Source: JAIOSM01 sp023143455
GTDB taxonomy: Bacteria; Desulfobacterota; Desulfobacteria; Desulfobacterales; Desulfobacteraceae
Assembly: GCA_030632885.1 (NCBI GenBank)
Contig: DAOVTW010000005.1
Span: 1-64,000 of the forward strand
Direction: 5' to 3'
Length of the DNA stretch: 64,000 nucleotides
Numbering within the stretch: the stretch's first letter is position 1; each line of letters begins with the position of its first letter. Below, one piece after another: positions 1 to 8,793 of this stretch. The notes below the pieces were generated by a model. That model saw nothing but the letters and a program-made list of their open reading frames with translations, was not told the origin of the DNA and did no database searches. Position numbers and translations under genes: made by a program.

Positions 1-267
1 GATAAGATAAAGGTTACAAAAGCTAAATACTGAAATTTTTCAGAACCGATTTGGTCGGATTGTTTTGATATTACCTGAGTTATATAATGAGCCGCTCTGA
101 TATGAGATTTTAAAAGGCTGAAAACAAAATCAGGTCACATATCTGACAATTTGAGCAAAAAACTTTTGAAAAATATGATTCAAAAAATGAAGGGTATTTA
201 TAATCCTTTGACGAGTTGAATGGTTTCAACACCCTTTATTAGTAGGTTTCTTTTTAATATTAAAAGA

Positions 268-1419
268 TTAATGTTTTGTTACTATATTATGCAAAACAAA
301 TGGTTCTATTTTTTTCCATATTAGCCCAGCCATTGCCTTTTGTTGTTCAGATGTTAGAATTTCTCCTTCCACTACACCACATTCAGAAAATGCATATTTT
401 ACTGCATCTGCAAATACACGTTCTTTTTCCATTTGAAAAGATATAGCTTGACCCATTGCCATGATTTTAATCACTGCAGTTTTATAAACTTCAAGATTTA
501 ATTTTTCATAGTTGTATGCTGACTCTATCTCAGATAAAGTGAGGTTTAAATCAACATCTAAAGTCAGATTTTCGCCCGTGATTGGATTTAGAGAGTATTG
601 ATTATTAAACTCAACATCATTATAGGATCTTGAAAGACAAAGAACAACTCTTTGACAACCAAAGTACTCAACATATCCAAGTAACAATTGAGTAACGGGG
701 TCGCCTTTTACATAAACACAGTGAAAGGGGTTTTTTTCAGGTCTGTTCTTTATTAGGTCTCTTTCATAAAAAAAACCAAAGCAGGCTTCTGCTTTTGAAT
801 TTAGCAAATAATTCATAGCATCTTTACAATCTTTGGGGTTGATCCCTGAATCAAAAGCAAGTGATAGAGCTGATTTTACTATAGACCGGCCTGCCTCATC
901 TCCTCCAAAAGAATAGTTAAATTCAATTAAATCATGTGTATATTTGTTTTTAATTATCGCATGATTTTCAATATCATTTAGTGCTTCATCTACCGGGGCT
1001 TGAGGGTATTTCCTTTTTACTCCCCTAAGCCTTTTTTTTAATTTACTATATGATCTATCACTGATATCAATCCTTACTCCTGTATCATTTACTACTTCTT
1101 TATATCCAGGCGTTACTTGGTCAAAAGTACCATCTTTATTTAAGATTAAGTGTTTTCCTCCAGTCGTTCTGAACTTTTGAGAAGGGACTGCTCCTCTGTC
1201 TCTTTTGATGTTAAAAAGTAAACATAGAGAATTTAATTGTTTCGCAAGTTCGGTTTCCCACGCATCACCAGATTTGATATTACATAAATCGCAAATAAAA
1301 CCCTTAACCTTTTTTTTTCCACCAATAGCATTAGGAATAATGTGTTCTTTGGAGTCGTTGTTTTCAGATATTTCAACATTACATAAGGCACATTTTTTGA
1401 TAAACATTTTTAATCCCAT
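268..1419 (-). CDS. HNH endonuclease-type protein, orphan
   Basis: The N-terminal 60 residues carry a zinc-binding HNH signature: a CxxC pair (CALC), then EHIIPNAIGG, then a second CxxC pair followed by N (CDLCN), and a conserved WETELAK helix. This arrangement is typical of the HNH_5-like nuclease fold, which uses a His-metal centre to cut DNA. The remaining ~310 residues are not recognisable to me. The start could also be the second Met, four codons downstream (1407), which has a better spaced GGGA upstream. No partner gene of a restriction or defence system is adjacent, so its biological role is open. Confidence 0.7.
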   Translation of the reverse strand: MGLKMFIKKCALCNVEISENNDSKEHIIPNAIGGKKKVKGFICDLCNIKSGDAWETELAKQLNSLCLLFNIKRDRGAVPSQKFRTTGGKHLILNKDGTFDQVTPGYKEVVNDTGVRIDISDRSYSKLKKRLRGVKRKYPQAPVDEALNDIENHAIIKNKYTHDLIEFNYSFGGDEAGRSIVKSALSLAFDSGINPKDCKDAMNYLLNSKAEACFGFFYERDLIKNRPEKNPFHCVYVKGDPVTQLLLGYVEYFGCQRVVLCLSRSYNDVEFNNQYSLNPITGENLTLDVDLNLTLSEIESAYNYEKLNLEVYKTAVIKIMAMGQAISFQMEKERVFADAVKYAFSECGVVEGEILTSEQQKAMAGLIWKKIEPFVLHNIVTKH

Positions 1420-1567
1420 TCTTTAATTTAGTAGTTATCAAAAAAAATTAATTTTGGTGGCATTTTTTCATAAATTTATAGAAATCACAATCAGCTATAT
1501 ACATAAAAAACTTTTGGATCTAGTGAAAATTTCATCAAGTCAGGAGTCAGAACTACTTAGATAAGCG

Positions 1568-1669
1568 TTTTATCATCATTGCGGGGCACTAAACAAAAAG
1601 CAATTAGCCTGTTCAGCCGTACTAAAACAGGCATTCGATGTTTTTACCTATAAGCAATGAGTGATAAAA
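1568..1669. repeat. Imperfect inverted repeat with nested stem
   Basis: The outer arms are TTTTATCA-T-CATTGC (1568-1582) and GCAATG-AG-TGATAAAA (1654-1669), giving 14 pairs around a small bulge. Inside them is a second stem, GCCTGTT (1607-1613) with AACAGGC (1626-1632). The element could fold as a branched structure of about 100 nt. No ORF spans it. It may be a miniature transposable element or a structured RNA; sequence alone does not decide. Confidence 0.45.
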
Positions 1670-1738
1670 TGAAGCACTGAACCAGTGTAGACGCTGAAAA
1701 AAGGCGCAAAAATTCTAAATACGGGTATTGTATGTTCC

Positions 1739-1963
1739 TTACAAATGCCACGCCCGACGTACGCGCCCTCTAAATGGACGTGAAATTTCAACTGGTCCCT
1801 TCTTTCCAGTCACAAATGGGAACAAGACTGGCGAACTTCCTCGGGTATGAATAGTGTTCCAATATCTCACTGTCTCAGACCAGTAAATAAATAATAGCAT
1901 GTTCATAATTTCAAAGTCAAACTCGTCTTTAGACCTTTCCGCGAAGCGGTTTAGTTCTTGCAT
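1739..1963 (-). CDS. Possible small hypothetical protein, 74 aa
   Basis: A 74-codon ORF with an AAGG close to its ATG, although the spacing of about 3 nt is too short for a normal ribosome site. The N-terminal half is helical and acidic, and the C-terminus is rich in Arg (RPFRGRVRRAWHL). I recognise no family. It lies between two inverted-repeat elements and may be spurious or a fragment of a decayed gene. Confidence 0.2.
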   Translation of the reverse strand: MQELNRFAERSKDEFDFEIMNMLLFIYWSETVRYWNTIHTRGSSPVLFPFVTGKKGPVEISRPFRGRVRRAWHL

Positions 1964-2056
1964 TATCCTTGAGTTTTTGAAAATCTTAAAATTCTGATAT
2001 TGCCTGCAATTTTACAACAGGAGGATTCTTATTTTTTCGTGGCTTGAGCCTTGGGG

Positions 2057-2218
2057 TGGTTGTCTGTCTATGAACGTTGAGGACAAAAAGGATCAGGATT
2101 TTGATTTGGCAGGCGTTAAAAACCGCAGAGTGTTTGAGGCGTATTTTGCCGAGTTTCTGCGGTTTAGACTGACACAGCAAAATCCCCTTTTTGCTCCGGG
2201 TTCATAGACAGACAACCA
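2057..2218. repeat. Inverted-repeat element with 19-bp perfect arms
   Basis: The arms TGGTTGTCTGTCTATGAAC (2057-2075) and its exact reverse complement (2200-2218) enclose 124 bp. A second perfect 10-bp pair, AAACCGCAGA (2120-2129) and TCTGCGGTTT (2156-2165), lies inside. An open frame of 45 codons runs almost arm to arm (2070-2207, plus strand). Long perfect terminal repeats around a short body are typical of miniature mobile elements; no transposase is present. Confidence 0.55.
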
Positions 2219-2281
2219 TCCTAAGGCGACAATCTGATAACACATTTAAGTTTAAGGATTATTAAATAACAAGATTTGCAA

Positions 2282-3610
2282 TCAACTCTTTTTCTTCTTT
2301 TTCTTCTTAATTTCTATCCAGCTCTCTAATCTTTTCTTCACAACACTTTCATATCCCCGATCAGTAGGCGAATAAAACCGTTCATTCACAATTTCATCAG
2401 GAAGATATTCCTGCAAAGTATACCCATCTTTATAATCATGGGAATATTTATAGCCTTTGCCATACCCCATATCTTTCATTAATCCTGTTGGAGCATTTCT
2501 GATATGCAGCGGAACAGGAAGATATCCGGTTTGTTTAATTGTAGCTTTTACTTTCTTTGCTGCTGTATAAACAGCATTACTCTTAGGAGCTGTTGCAAGA
2601 TAAATTGCTGCCTGGAAAAGCGCCTCGTCACCTTCGGGATGTCCTAAAAATCTGAAAGATGCCATAGCATTTAAAGCAACAGTAAGTGCACCCGGATCTG
2701 CAATCCCTATATCTTCTGTTGCAAACCTTACCATCCTTCTTATTGTATAAATCGGATCTTCTCCACCCTCTATCATCCTTGCAAGCCAATATATAGCAGC
2801 ATCAGGATCACTCCCTCTCATACTCTTAATAAATGCAGAAATAAGATTAAAATGCTCCTCACCGGATTTATCGTACCTGATTGCCTTTTTTTGAAGACCG
2901 AGTTCAACATCTTCTATCGAAACTAATGATTTACCTGAACAATGAACGGAAATGCTTTCAAGACTTGACAAAGCAACTCTTGCATCTCCCTCAGAAAGGT
3001 TTGCTATATGATCAATTGCGTCATCAGAAAACCTTATATTTTTCGAACCTAACCCTCTTTCTTTATCATTAAGCGCACAATTTAAAATCATTTTAATGCT
3101 CTCTGAATCAAGAGCTTTTAAACTTAAAACCCTGCACCTTGATACAAGAGCAGGTATAACTTCAAAAGAAGGATTTTCAGTGGTAGCTCCCACAAGAGTT
3201 ATCACACCATTTTCAACATGGTGCAAAAATGCATCCTGCTGTGCTTTGTTAAACCTGTGAATTTCATCCACAAAAAGAATAGTTCTTTTTTTAAAAAGTT
3301 TTCTTTTTTCTTCGGCATTTTTAATTATTTCTCTGACATCTTTTACACTGGATAAAACAGCAGAAATATGAATAAAATCTGCTTTTGTTGCATTGGCAAT
3401 AATGGTTGCAATGGTTGTTTTCCCGCAACCCGGAGGTCCCCATAGAATAATTGAAAAAAGATTATCATTCTCAATTGCCCTTTGAAGAAGCTCTCCTTTT
3501 TTTGTAATATGCTCCTGCCCTGCAAGTTGATCAAGAGTTATAGGACGCATCCGATCTGCCAACGGGGAATCAAGATTATTACTTTCCCTATTTGATTCAA
3601 AAAGCTCCAC
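2282..3610 (-). CDS. rarA: Replication-associated recombination protein A (AAA+ ATPase)
   Basis: RarA (MgsA) is a cytoplasmic AAA+ clamp-loader-like ATPase that acts on single-stranded DNA and stalled replication forks. The 442-residue length is normal. Walker A is GPPGCGKT at residues 58-65 and Walker B is DEIHRFNKAQQDAFL from about 115. Further motifs include GATTENPSFEV and the C-terminal MgsA tetramerisation region with RNAPTGLMKDMGYGKGYKY. The start is GTG and begins at the base after the der stop codon, so the two genes are translationally coupled. The protein ends in an unusual run of seven lysines. Confidence 0.95.
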   Translation of the reverse strand: MELFESNRESNNLDSPLADRMRPITLDQLAGQEHITKKGELLQRAIENDNLFSIILWGPPGCGKTTIATIIANATKADFIHISAVLSSVKDVREIIKNAEEKRKLFKKRTILFVDEIHRFNKAQQDAFLHHVENGVITLVGATTENPSFEVIPALVSRCRVLSLKALDSESIKMILNCALNDKERGLGSKNIRFSDDAIDHIANLSEGDARVALSSLESISVHCSGKSLVSIEDVELGLQKKAIRYDKSGEEHFNLISAFIKSMRGSDPDAAIYWLARMIEGGEDPIYTIRRMVRFATEDIGIADPGALTVALNAMASFRFLGHPEGDEALFQAAIYLATAPKSNAVYTAAKKVKATIKQTGYLPVPLHIRNAPTGLMKDMGYGKGYKYSHDYKDGYTLQEYLPDEIVNERFYSPTDRGYESVVKKRLESWIEIKKKKKKKS

Positions 3611-5053
3611 TTATTCAGCATCTCTTTTCTGCTTACGCAAACTTTGTTCTTTTCTGTTTTTTCGCTTTTTTTTATTTATTCTTTCTTTTGATTTATGAAA
3701 CGTTTCCGCAGGCTTTGAAAATTGTTTAAAATCTCTGTTTGAAGATCGATCTCTAAAATATAATCGTAAAGGAGTCAGCTCAAGCTCAGATATATCTCTT
3801 ATTTGATTTAAAAGATATCTTTCATAAGAGAAGTGAACAGCATCAGGGTAATTTACAAAACATACAAAAGTTGGTGGCTTTACAGAAACCTGGGCTGAAT
3901 AGAAAAATTTAAGTCTTTTACCTTTATGCATTGATGGCTCAACTCTTAATACGGCATCTTCAATAATTCTATTGAGCAGGCCAGTGTTTATCCTGTAAGA
4001 GTAATGATCATATATATTTTCAACCATATTGAAAATTTTGTGTGTCCGAAGACCTGTTAAGGCAGATATTGTAATAGCAGGAGCATGGGCTAAAAATTTT
4101 GCTTTATACCTTAAATCTTCTAGAAATTTCTTTTGGTTTTTATCTTCTTTTGCTAACAAATCCCATTTATTAAAAAGAAAAAGGACTCCACATCCTTTTT
4201 TCTCAGCATAGCCTGCAATGGTTATGTCCTGATCTGTAACACCCTCTTCCACATCAATCAGAATAAGTGCCACATCACAATCATCCATACTTTCTAATGA
4301 TTTTATTATTGAAAATTTTTCGATCTTCTTTTTTACTTTTCCTTTACGCCTGATACCAGCAGTATCAACAAGAGTAAATAATTTATTATTATGTTCAACA
4401 GTAAGTTCTATTGAATCTCTTGTAGTTCCTGCCAGCTTATTTACAATAACTCTTTTTTCACCAAAGAGTTTGTTTACAAGTGATGATTTGCCAACATTAG
4501 GTCTTCCAACCACAGCGATTTTTATGCCTTTATCTTTACTATCTTCAATTGCAGTTTCTAAAGGCAAAACTTTAATCATATCATCTAGAAAATCAGCAAC
4601 TCCAATATTATGTTCAGCAGAAACAGGATAGAATTTATCAATCCCCAAAGAATAAAAATCATAAAGTTCGTCTTTTTGTTTTCCACTTTCAGTTTTATTA
4701 ACAATATAAAGCAATGGTTTTGATGCTTTCCTCAACTCTATTGCAAGCTCTCTGTCATAAGGAGTTAGACCTTCTTTTCCATCCATTATAAATACAAGAA
4801 CATCAGCTTGCATAACAACTATATCTAGCTGTTCTTTTATATCCCCTGCAAAATAATCACTATCTGCGCTTAAGAATCCACCTGTATCAACAAGGGTGAA
4901 TTCAACATCTTCCCAGGAGGATTCACTATATTGCCTGTCCCTTGTAACTCCAGGCATATCATCTACCAAGGCATGCCTGGAACCTGTTATTCTATTAAAC
5001 AATGTAGATTTCCCTACGTTAGGGCGTCCAAGAAGTGCAACAACAGGTTTCAT
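3611..5053 (-). CDS. der: Ribosome-associated GTPase Der (EngA)
   Basis: Der is an essential double GTPase needed for 50S ribosome subunit assembly. Both G domains are complete: GRPNVGKST at residue 9 with DTGGF and NKTE, and GRPNVGKSS at residue 183 with DTAGI and NKWD. The KH-like domain follows and ends in a very basic tail (SKERINKKKRKNRKEQ). Length is 480 residues, normal for the family. The ATG is preceded by GGAGG at a suitable distance. It is the first gene of a der-rarA unit. Confidence 0.97.
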   Translation of the reverse strand: MKPVVALLGRPNVGKSTLFNRITGSRHALVDDMPGVTRDRQYSESSWEDVEFTLVDTGGFLSADSDYFAGDIKEQLDIVVMQADVLVFIMDGKEGLTPYDRELAIELRKASKPLLYIVNKTESGKQKDELYDFYSLGIDKFYPVSAEHNIGVADFLDDMIKVLPLETAIEDSKDKGIKIAVVGRPNVGKSSLVNKLFGEKRVIVNKLAGTTRDSIELTVEHNNKLFTLVDTAGIRRKGKVKKKIEKFSIIKSLESMDDCDVALILIDVEEGVTDQDITIAGYAEKKGCGVLFLFNKWDLLAKEDKNQKKFLEDLRYKAKFLAHAPAITISALTGLRTHKIFNMVENIYDHYSYRINTGLLNRIIEDAVLRVEPSMHKGKRLKFFYSAQVSVKPPTFVCFVNYPDAVHFSYERYLLNQIRDISELELTPLRLYFRDRSSNRDFKQFSKPAETFHKSKERINKKKRKNRKEQSLRKQKRDAE

Positions 5054-5271
5054 TCCTCTGATCCTCCAAAACCTAAAAAGCTATTCTTTAAATTTTTAAC
5101 TCAAATTATATGCCTTCATGCTTATACAACATCTAAATATATATATAAAGAGAACAAGAGCAGGAGAATCCCCCATTAGAATATTTTATTCTTGACATGA
5201 TTAAGCATAGTTAGTAGTTAAAGTCTTTAAGCAATATTTTCAATGCTTTTGCCTTTAAAGGAGTATTAGTT

Positions 5272-5511
5272 ATGAGAAAAAGAATATTTCATAAATTTGG
5301 AAGTCTTAATGATAAAAAATGTGAGGAACTCCATTCTGACATGGTTAATAGAAGCCGTCAAATTCAAAAAGATTATGAGCTTGCAGAGAAACAGACAAAA
5401 GAAGATATGAAGATATTAAAAAGGCAGGAAATTGCTGCAATGAAAAGAATCAAACAAGTTTGCAAAAAAGAAAAAAGTATTATTTCATATTACAATCAAT
5501 TTTCCTGTTAG
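5272..5511 (+). CDS. Small basic coiled-coil protein, unknown
   Basis: A 79-residue Lys/Glu-rich protein, predicted by eye to be almost wholly helical, with no transmembrane segment or cysteine pattern. The ATG is preceded by a good ribosome site (AAAGGAG, 8 nt away), which is the main reason to call it real. A TTGACA lies about 75 bases upstream at 5192-5197, but no good -10 box is visible at the right distance. I do not recognise the family, and its neighbours give no functional clue. Confidence 0.6.
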   Translation: MRKRIFHKFGSLNDKKCEELHSDMVNRSRQIQKDYELAEKQTKEDMKILKRQEIAAMKRIKQVCKKEKSIISYYNQFSC

Positions 5512-5561
5512 GTTTAACAGCGTGCAAAAGAAATTTCAACTAACCGTCTTACATACACTCT

Positions 5562-7022
5562 ATGACCCAGTATTGTAAATACCATCCAACCCAACCGGCT
5601 CATTGGGACTGTAATCCCTGCGACAAACAATTTTGTAATGATTGTGTAAAAGAAAGAATTCTAACCACAAATGGCCTTAAAACAGGCAAAATGCATTTAT
5701 GCCCGGATTGTAATTTAGAACTTATATGGGTTGGAGCAGCAAACCTTATTGAACCATTCTGGACAAGACTTCCAAAAATCTTTTCATATCCATTCTCTGC
5801 AAACCCTTTAATTTTATCTCTAATTTTATCTTTAGCAGTCTGTTTTTTATCATGGATCCCTTTTGCAAGCTTAATAATATATGCAATTTTAATAAAATAT
5901 GCTTTTTCAATTTTAAAAACCACTATGCATGGCAATTTAAACCCTCCGAAAATCGATACTTTGTTTACTACAGAAGATTTTGCTCCTGTTATTAAACAAT
6001 GGATAATGTATGCGGCAATCGGCATAGGTGGTTTCTTTTTTTTCCTTAAACTTGGTCTTATCGCCGGGATTTTGTATATATTGATAGTAAGCTATTCACT
6101 CCCATCAATGATAATGTTGCTTGTTACCTCAGAAAAACTTGGTCATGCATTAAATCCGATTATGTTTTTAGGTTTTGCATTTAAGATTGGAAAAGGGTAC
6201 TTGATAATGTGGTTTTTTCTTGTACTCCTGCTTTCTGCGCCTGGTGCCCTTGGGTATTATATTATACAATATTTACCAGAGTTCTCACAGCGGTTTTTGA
6301 TTACTTTTGGAGAAAATATGTATACTTTTATTACATACCATTTAATGGGGTATGTAATTTTGCAATATCATGAAAACATCGGTCATGAGATCGATTATGA
6401 GAATTTCCAAGAGAACATCAGCGACCAACAGGGACAACAACAAGGTGAACAAAAAACAAATAAGGGCTCTGAATTTATAATTGACGAGCAAGGTGAAATC
6501 ACAGGACAAGCTGAATTATTAACAAGGAAAGGCAAGCTTGATGAAGCAATCGCTTATATAAAAGAAGCTACTATTGCAAGCGGAATTACCAGCTTAGTCC
6601 TTTTGGAGCGGTATTATAATTTACTCAAACTAAGAAAACAAATTCCAGACATGGTTTCTCAAGGCAAGGGTTACCTGCAAAAATTAATAAAAATTAACAT
6701 GAAAGAAAAAGCGTGTCAGGTCTATATAGATTGTGCTTCAGCTGATAAATTATTCAAACCAGAATCCAGGGACTTGTTAAAGGTTGGCTCCTGGCTAAAA
6801 CAAACAGATAAAATAAAAGCTTCAATAAATGCTTACTCCAGACTGATTAGTTTTTATCCTGATAACCAATTGGTTCCTAAAACCTATTTTATACTTGCTC
6901 AGATTTATAATGAAAAAATGAAAAATAAACCCCAGGCAAAAAAAATCATAAGTATTCTAATAAAAAAATTCCCTGATCACGACATCATTCCCCATGCAAA
7001 ACAATATATTCAAAAACTTTGA
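5562..7022 (+). CDS. Membrane protein with N-terminal zinc finger and C-terminal TPR-like repeats
   Basis: Residues 5-50 hold a B-box-like zinc-binding pattern (C5, H8, C17, C20, C25, C28, C47, C50). Several hydrophobic segments follow between about 75 and 275, resembling the integral-membrane part of DUF4013-type proteins. After a Gln/Glu-rich linker, residues ~315-486 form helical TPR-like repeats. It probably sits in the inner membrane with both ends in the cytoplasm. The ATG has no visible Shine-Dalgarno. It converges on the rhomboid gene, with only 9 bases between the stop codons, and that protein also has a TPR-like tail. Exact function is unknown. Confidence 0.75.
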   Translation: MTQYCKYHPTQPAHWDCNPCDKQFCNDCVKERILTTNGLKTGKMHLCPDCNLELIWVGAANLIEPFWTRLPKIFSYPFSANPLILSLILSLAVCFLSWIPFASLIIYAILIKYAFSILKTTMHGNLNPPKIDTLFTTEDFAPVIKQWIMYAAIGIGGFFFFLKLGLIAGILYILIVSYSLPSMIMLLVTSEKLGHALNPIMFLGFAFKIGKGYLIMWFFLVLLLSAPGALGYYIIQYLPEFSQRFLITFGENMYTFITYHLMGYVILQYHENIGHEIDYENFQENISDQQGQQQGEQKTNKGSEFIIDEQGEITGQAELLTRKGKLDEAIAYIKEATIASGITSLVLLERYYNLLKLRKQIPDMVSQGKGYLQKLIKINMKEKACQVYIDCASADKLFKPESRDLLKVGSWLKQTDKIKASINAYSRLISFYPDNQLVPKTYFILAQIYNEKMKNKPQAKKIISILIKKFPDHDIIPHAKQYIQKL

Positions 7023-7031
7023 CAGCTCTTT

Positions 7032-8504
7032 TCAAATAATCTGTTTTATATTCTCTGCCTCGTTTGATTCAGGATATTTAGCACACAAGATTTTTTTATA
7101 ATATTCATATTTTTCATTATCTTTACTCTTTTTTAATGCAAGTGCTAATTTAAAAACTGCATCGGGAACTTGGAGCATTTCAGGTTTTTTCTTTAAAAAC
7201 AAAACCAATATTTTTTCTGCTTTATCAGTATGCCCCAATGTTGAAAAGATTGAGCATAGCTTTATGAATAGTTGAGCCGGGAGCTTAGGCACTCTGACTA
7301 GAGATGTATACTCAGTATAAATTTGATAAACCAAACCCCAATTTTTCTGATCTTTACTTAACAAATTAAGGATTCTTTTTGTTGTAGTATGAAATTGTGT
7401 AGATTCAGGTTCTACTTTTACAGTTTTAAAAAGCTGCTTAAGTATAATGGTATCCTGGGGAGCCTCTTTATATGCCTGTTCAAGAATTTCTCTTGCTTTG
7501 TCAAATTCAAGTTTCCCGGAATATCCCATTGCTTTTTCTATATAATAAGGGGTTTTACTCTGTTTTTTCTCTGTTAATGCATCATGGTTAATCAATTTGA
7601 AAAACTTAATATTTAAATATCCTAAAGCTGCTCCACCTAAAAACCCACCGATATGAGCCATATATGCAGTGCTTGATGGTCCCCCAAAAAAGTAAGACCA
7701 AAATTCCTTACCAACCCAAATTGGCAAAAGCAGTATGGCAGGAGCTCTTAAGTAATTAAAATAAAATCCGACGGAAAAAAAGACTTTTATCTTCTTTGCT
7801 CCATACAAAGTTGTGATGATGCCCATTAGCCCTGAAATTGCGCCGGATGCTCCAACTAAGGGTCTAACACTATAAAGATTCATTGCCCAAAACAACGCTA
7901 CCGCAGAAAGACCACTTAAAATATAAGCTGAGACATAATACCCTCTTTTTGACCCAACCTCTACAAGGCATCCTGCAATCCAGAGGAAAACCATATTCCC
8001 TATCAAATGACCAAGCCCACCATGCAAAAACATGTGTGAAAAGAATGTAAAAGGTCTAGGCCAGGCAGGTTTAAATCCATATTCATTAAAAATAACTTCT
8101 GCCATTTGAGATTCATAATTATCTCTTAAGGCTTTCCAATCAAAATAATTTTCATCGTTTTTAATTATTATTTGATCATTATGAAGTTTTTCTAAAAAAG
8201 CTTTATCTTGTTCAATTTCTCCATGCAGTTTATAAAAAAGTTCTTCTGTTTCTTTTTTGGACTTTTGCTTACCATTTAACTCAGGTTTTAACTCTTTTTG
8301 CTGTCCTTTTATATATTCCTGATACTTTGCAATCTCAATCTTTGCTAGACCAGACTCAAAATAGTATTTCTCTGCTTTGTAAAAATTTTCATTGTCATTG
8401 AGCTGAAAACCAAAATAAATAAAAACATTTACCAATATTAGCAAAACAGTTATGTATGGGGGATTTTTCCAGCTAAGTTTTTCTGTTAATGGAATAACCA
8501 GCAT
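7032..8504 (-). CDS. Rhomboid-family intramembrane serine protease with TPR-like tail
   Basis: Rhomboids cleave membrane proteins within the bilayer using a Ser-His dyad. Visible hallmarks are HGGLGHLIGN (161-170), the catalytic serine in GASG (S220) and the catalytic histidine in AHIGGFLGG (H284). The first membrane helix (~17-35) is separated from the second by an unusually long charged, helical insertion of about 110 residues. From ~315 to 490 the protein continues with TPR-like helices. The neighbouring convergent gene encodes another TPR membrane protein. Substrate unknown. Confidence 0.88.
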   Translation of the reverse strand: MLVIPLTEKLSWKNPPYITVLLILVNVFIYFGFQLNDNENFYKAEKYYFESGLAKIEIAKYQEYIKGQQKELKPELNGKQKSKKETEELFYKLHGEIEQDKAFLEKLHNDQIIIKNDENYFDWKALRDNYESQMAEVIFNEYGFKPAWPRPFTFFSHMFLHGGLGHLIGNMVFLWIAGCLVEVGSKRGYYVSAYILSGLSAVALFWAMNLYSVRPLVGASGAISGLMGIITTLYGAKKIKVFFSVGFYFNYLRAPAILLLPIWVGKEFWSYFFGGPSSTAYMAHIGGFLGGAALGYLNIKFFKLINHDALTEKKQSKTPYYIEKAMGYSGKLEFDKAREILEQAYKEAPQDTIILKQLFKTVKVEPESTQFHTTTKRILNLLSKDQKNWGLVYQIYTEYTSLVRVPKLPAQLFIKLCSIFSTLGHTDKAEKILVLFLKKKPEMLQVPDAVFKLALALKKSKDNEKYEYYKKILCAKYPESNEAENIKQII

Positions 8505-8676
8505 ACTCTTTTCCCATATTTTAATATTATTAACACTGAAAGCAATAAAGCTGGAACAATAGTATAATCAAACAAACTTGTAAATAAGAATTATGCTGCA
8601 CTAATTTTCATATAGATTTTATCTAATACTTGAGTTAAAACTTGCTTGGATAGGATATAAAAAAGGATAAACACTG

Positions 8677-8754
8677 TTGGACTATCACTCAAGAATACAA
8701 AAATCAATAAACTTTATTGAAGCAAACCTCACTGACCACATATCCCTTACGGAA
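8677..8754 (+). pseudogene. Truncated AraC-type transcription regulator remnant
   Basis: From a TTG codon preceded by AAAAGGATAA, the frame reads (M)DYHSRIQKSINFIEANL and then TDHISLTE. This is the characteristic start of the helix-turn-helix region in AraC/XylS regulators of the DYxxRIxxxIxYIExxL type. The similarity stops after about 26 residues, where the helix-turn-helix core should follow. The frame then runs on into the antisense of the next gene. I read it as the 5' stump of a lost regulator gene. Confidence 0.5.
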
Positions 8755-8793
8755 TATTTCAATGGAAATGAGACACCAAACACTCAAAAAGAA

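Larger units (their letters stand above)
1420..2281. other. Gene-poor stretch with inverted repeats
   Basis: This 862-base stretch between the HNH gene and rarA holds no convincing gene. It contains two separate structured elements (1568-1669 and 2057-2218) and several short ORFs of weak quality. The best are a 74-codon minus-strand ORF at 1739-1963 and a 45-codon plus-strand ORF inside the second inverted repeat. The mixture looks like decayed or miniature mobile DNA, but no transposase is recognisable. Confidence 0.5.

Noticed and set aside
1561..1680. Integron attC site
   Set aside because: The arms fold, but the required RYYYAAC and GTRRRRY core sites are missing and no integrase is near.
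1739..1963. Transposase fragment
   Set aside because: No transposase motif is recognisable in any frame, so I list it only as a weak hypothetical ORF.
5192..5220. Sigma-70 promoter before the small gene at 5272
   Set aside because: TTGACA is present, but at 16-18 bases only TAGTTA-like sequence is found, too weak to call.
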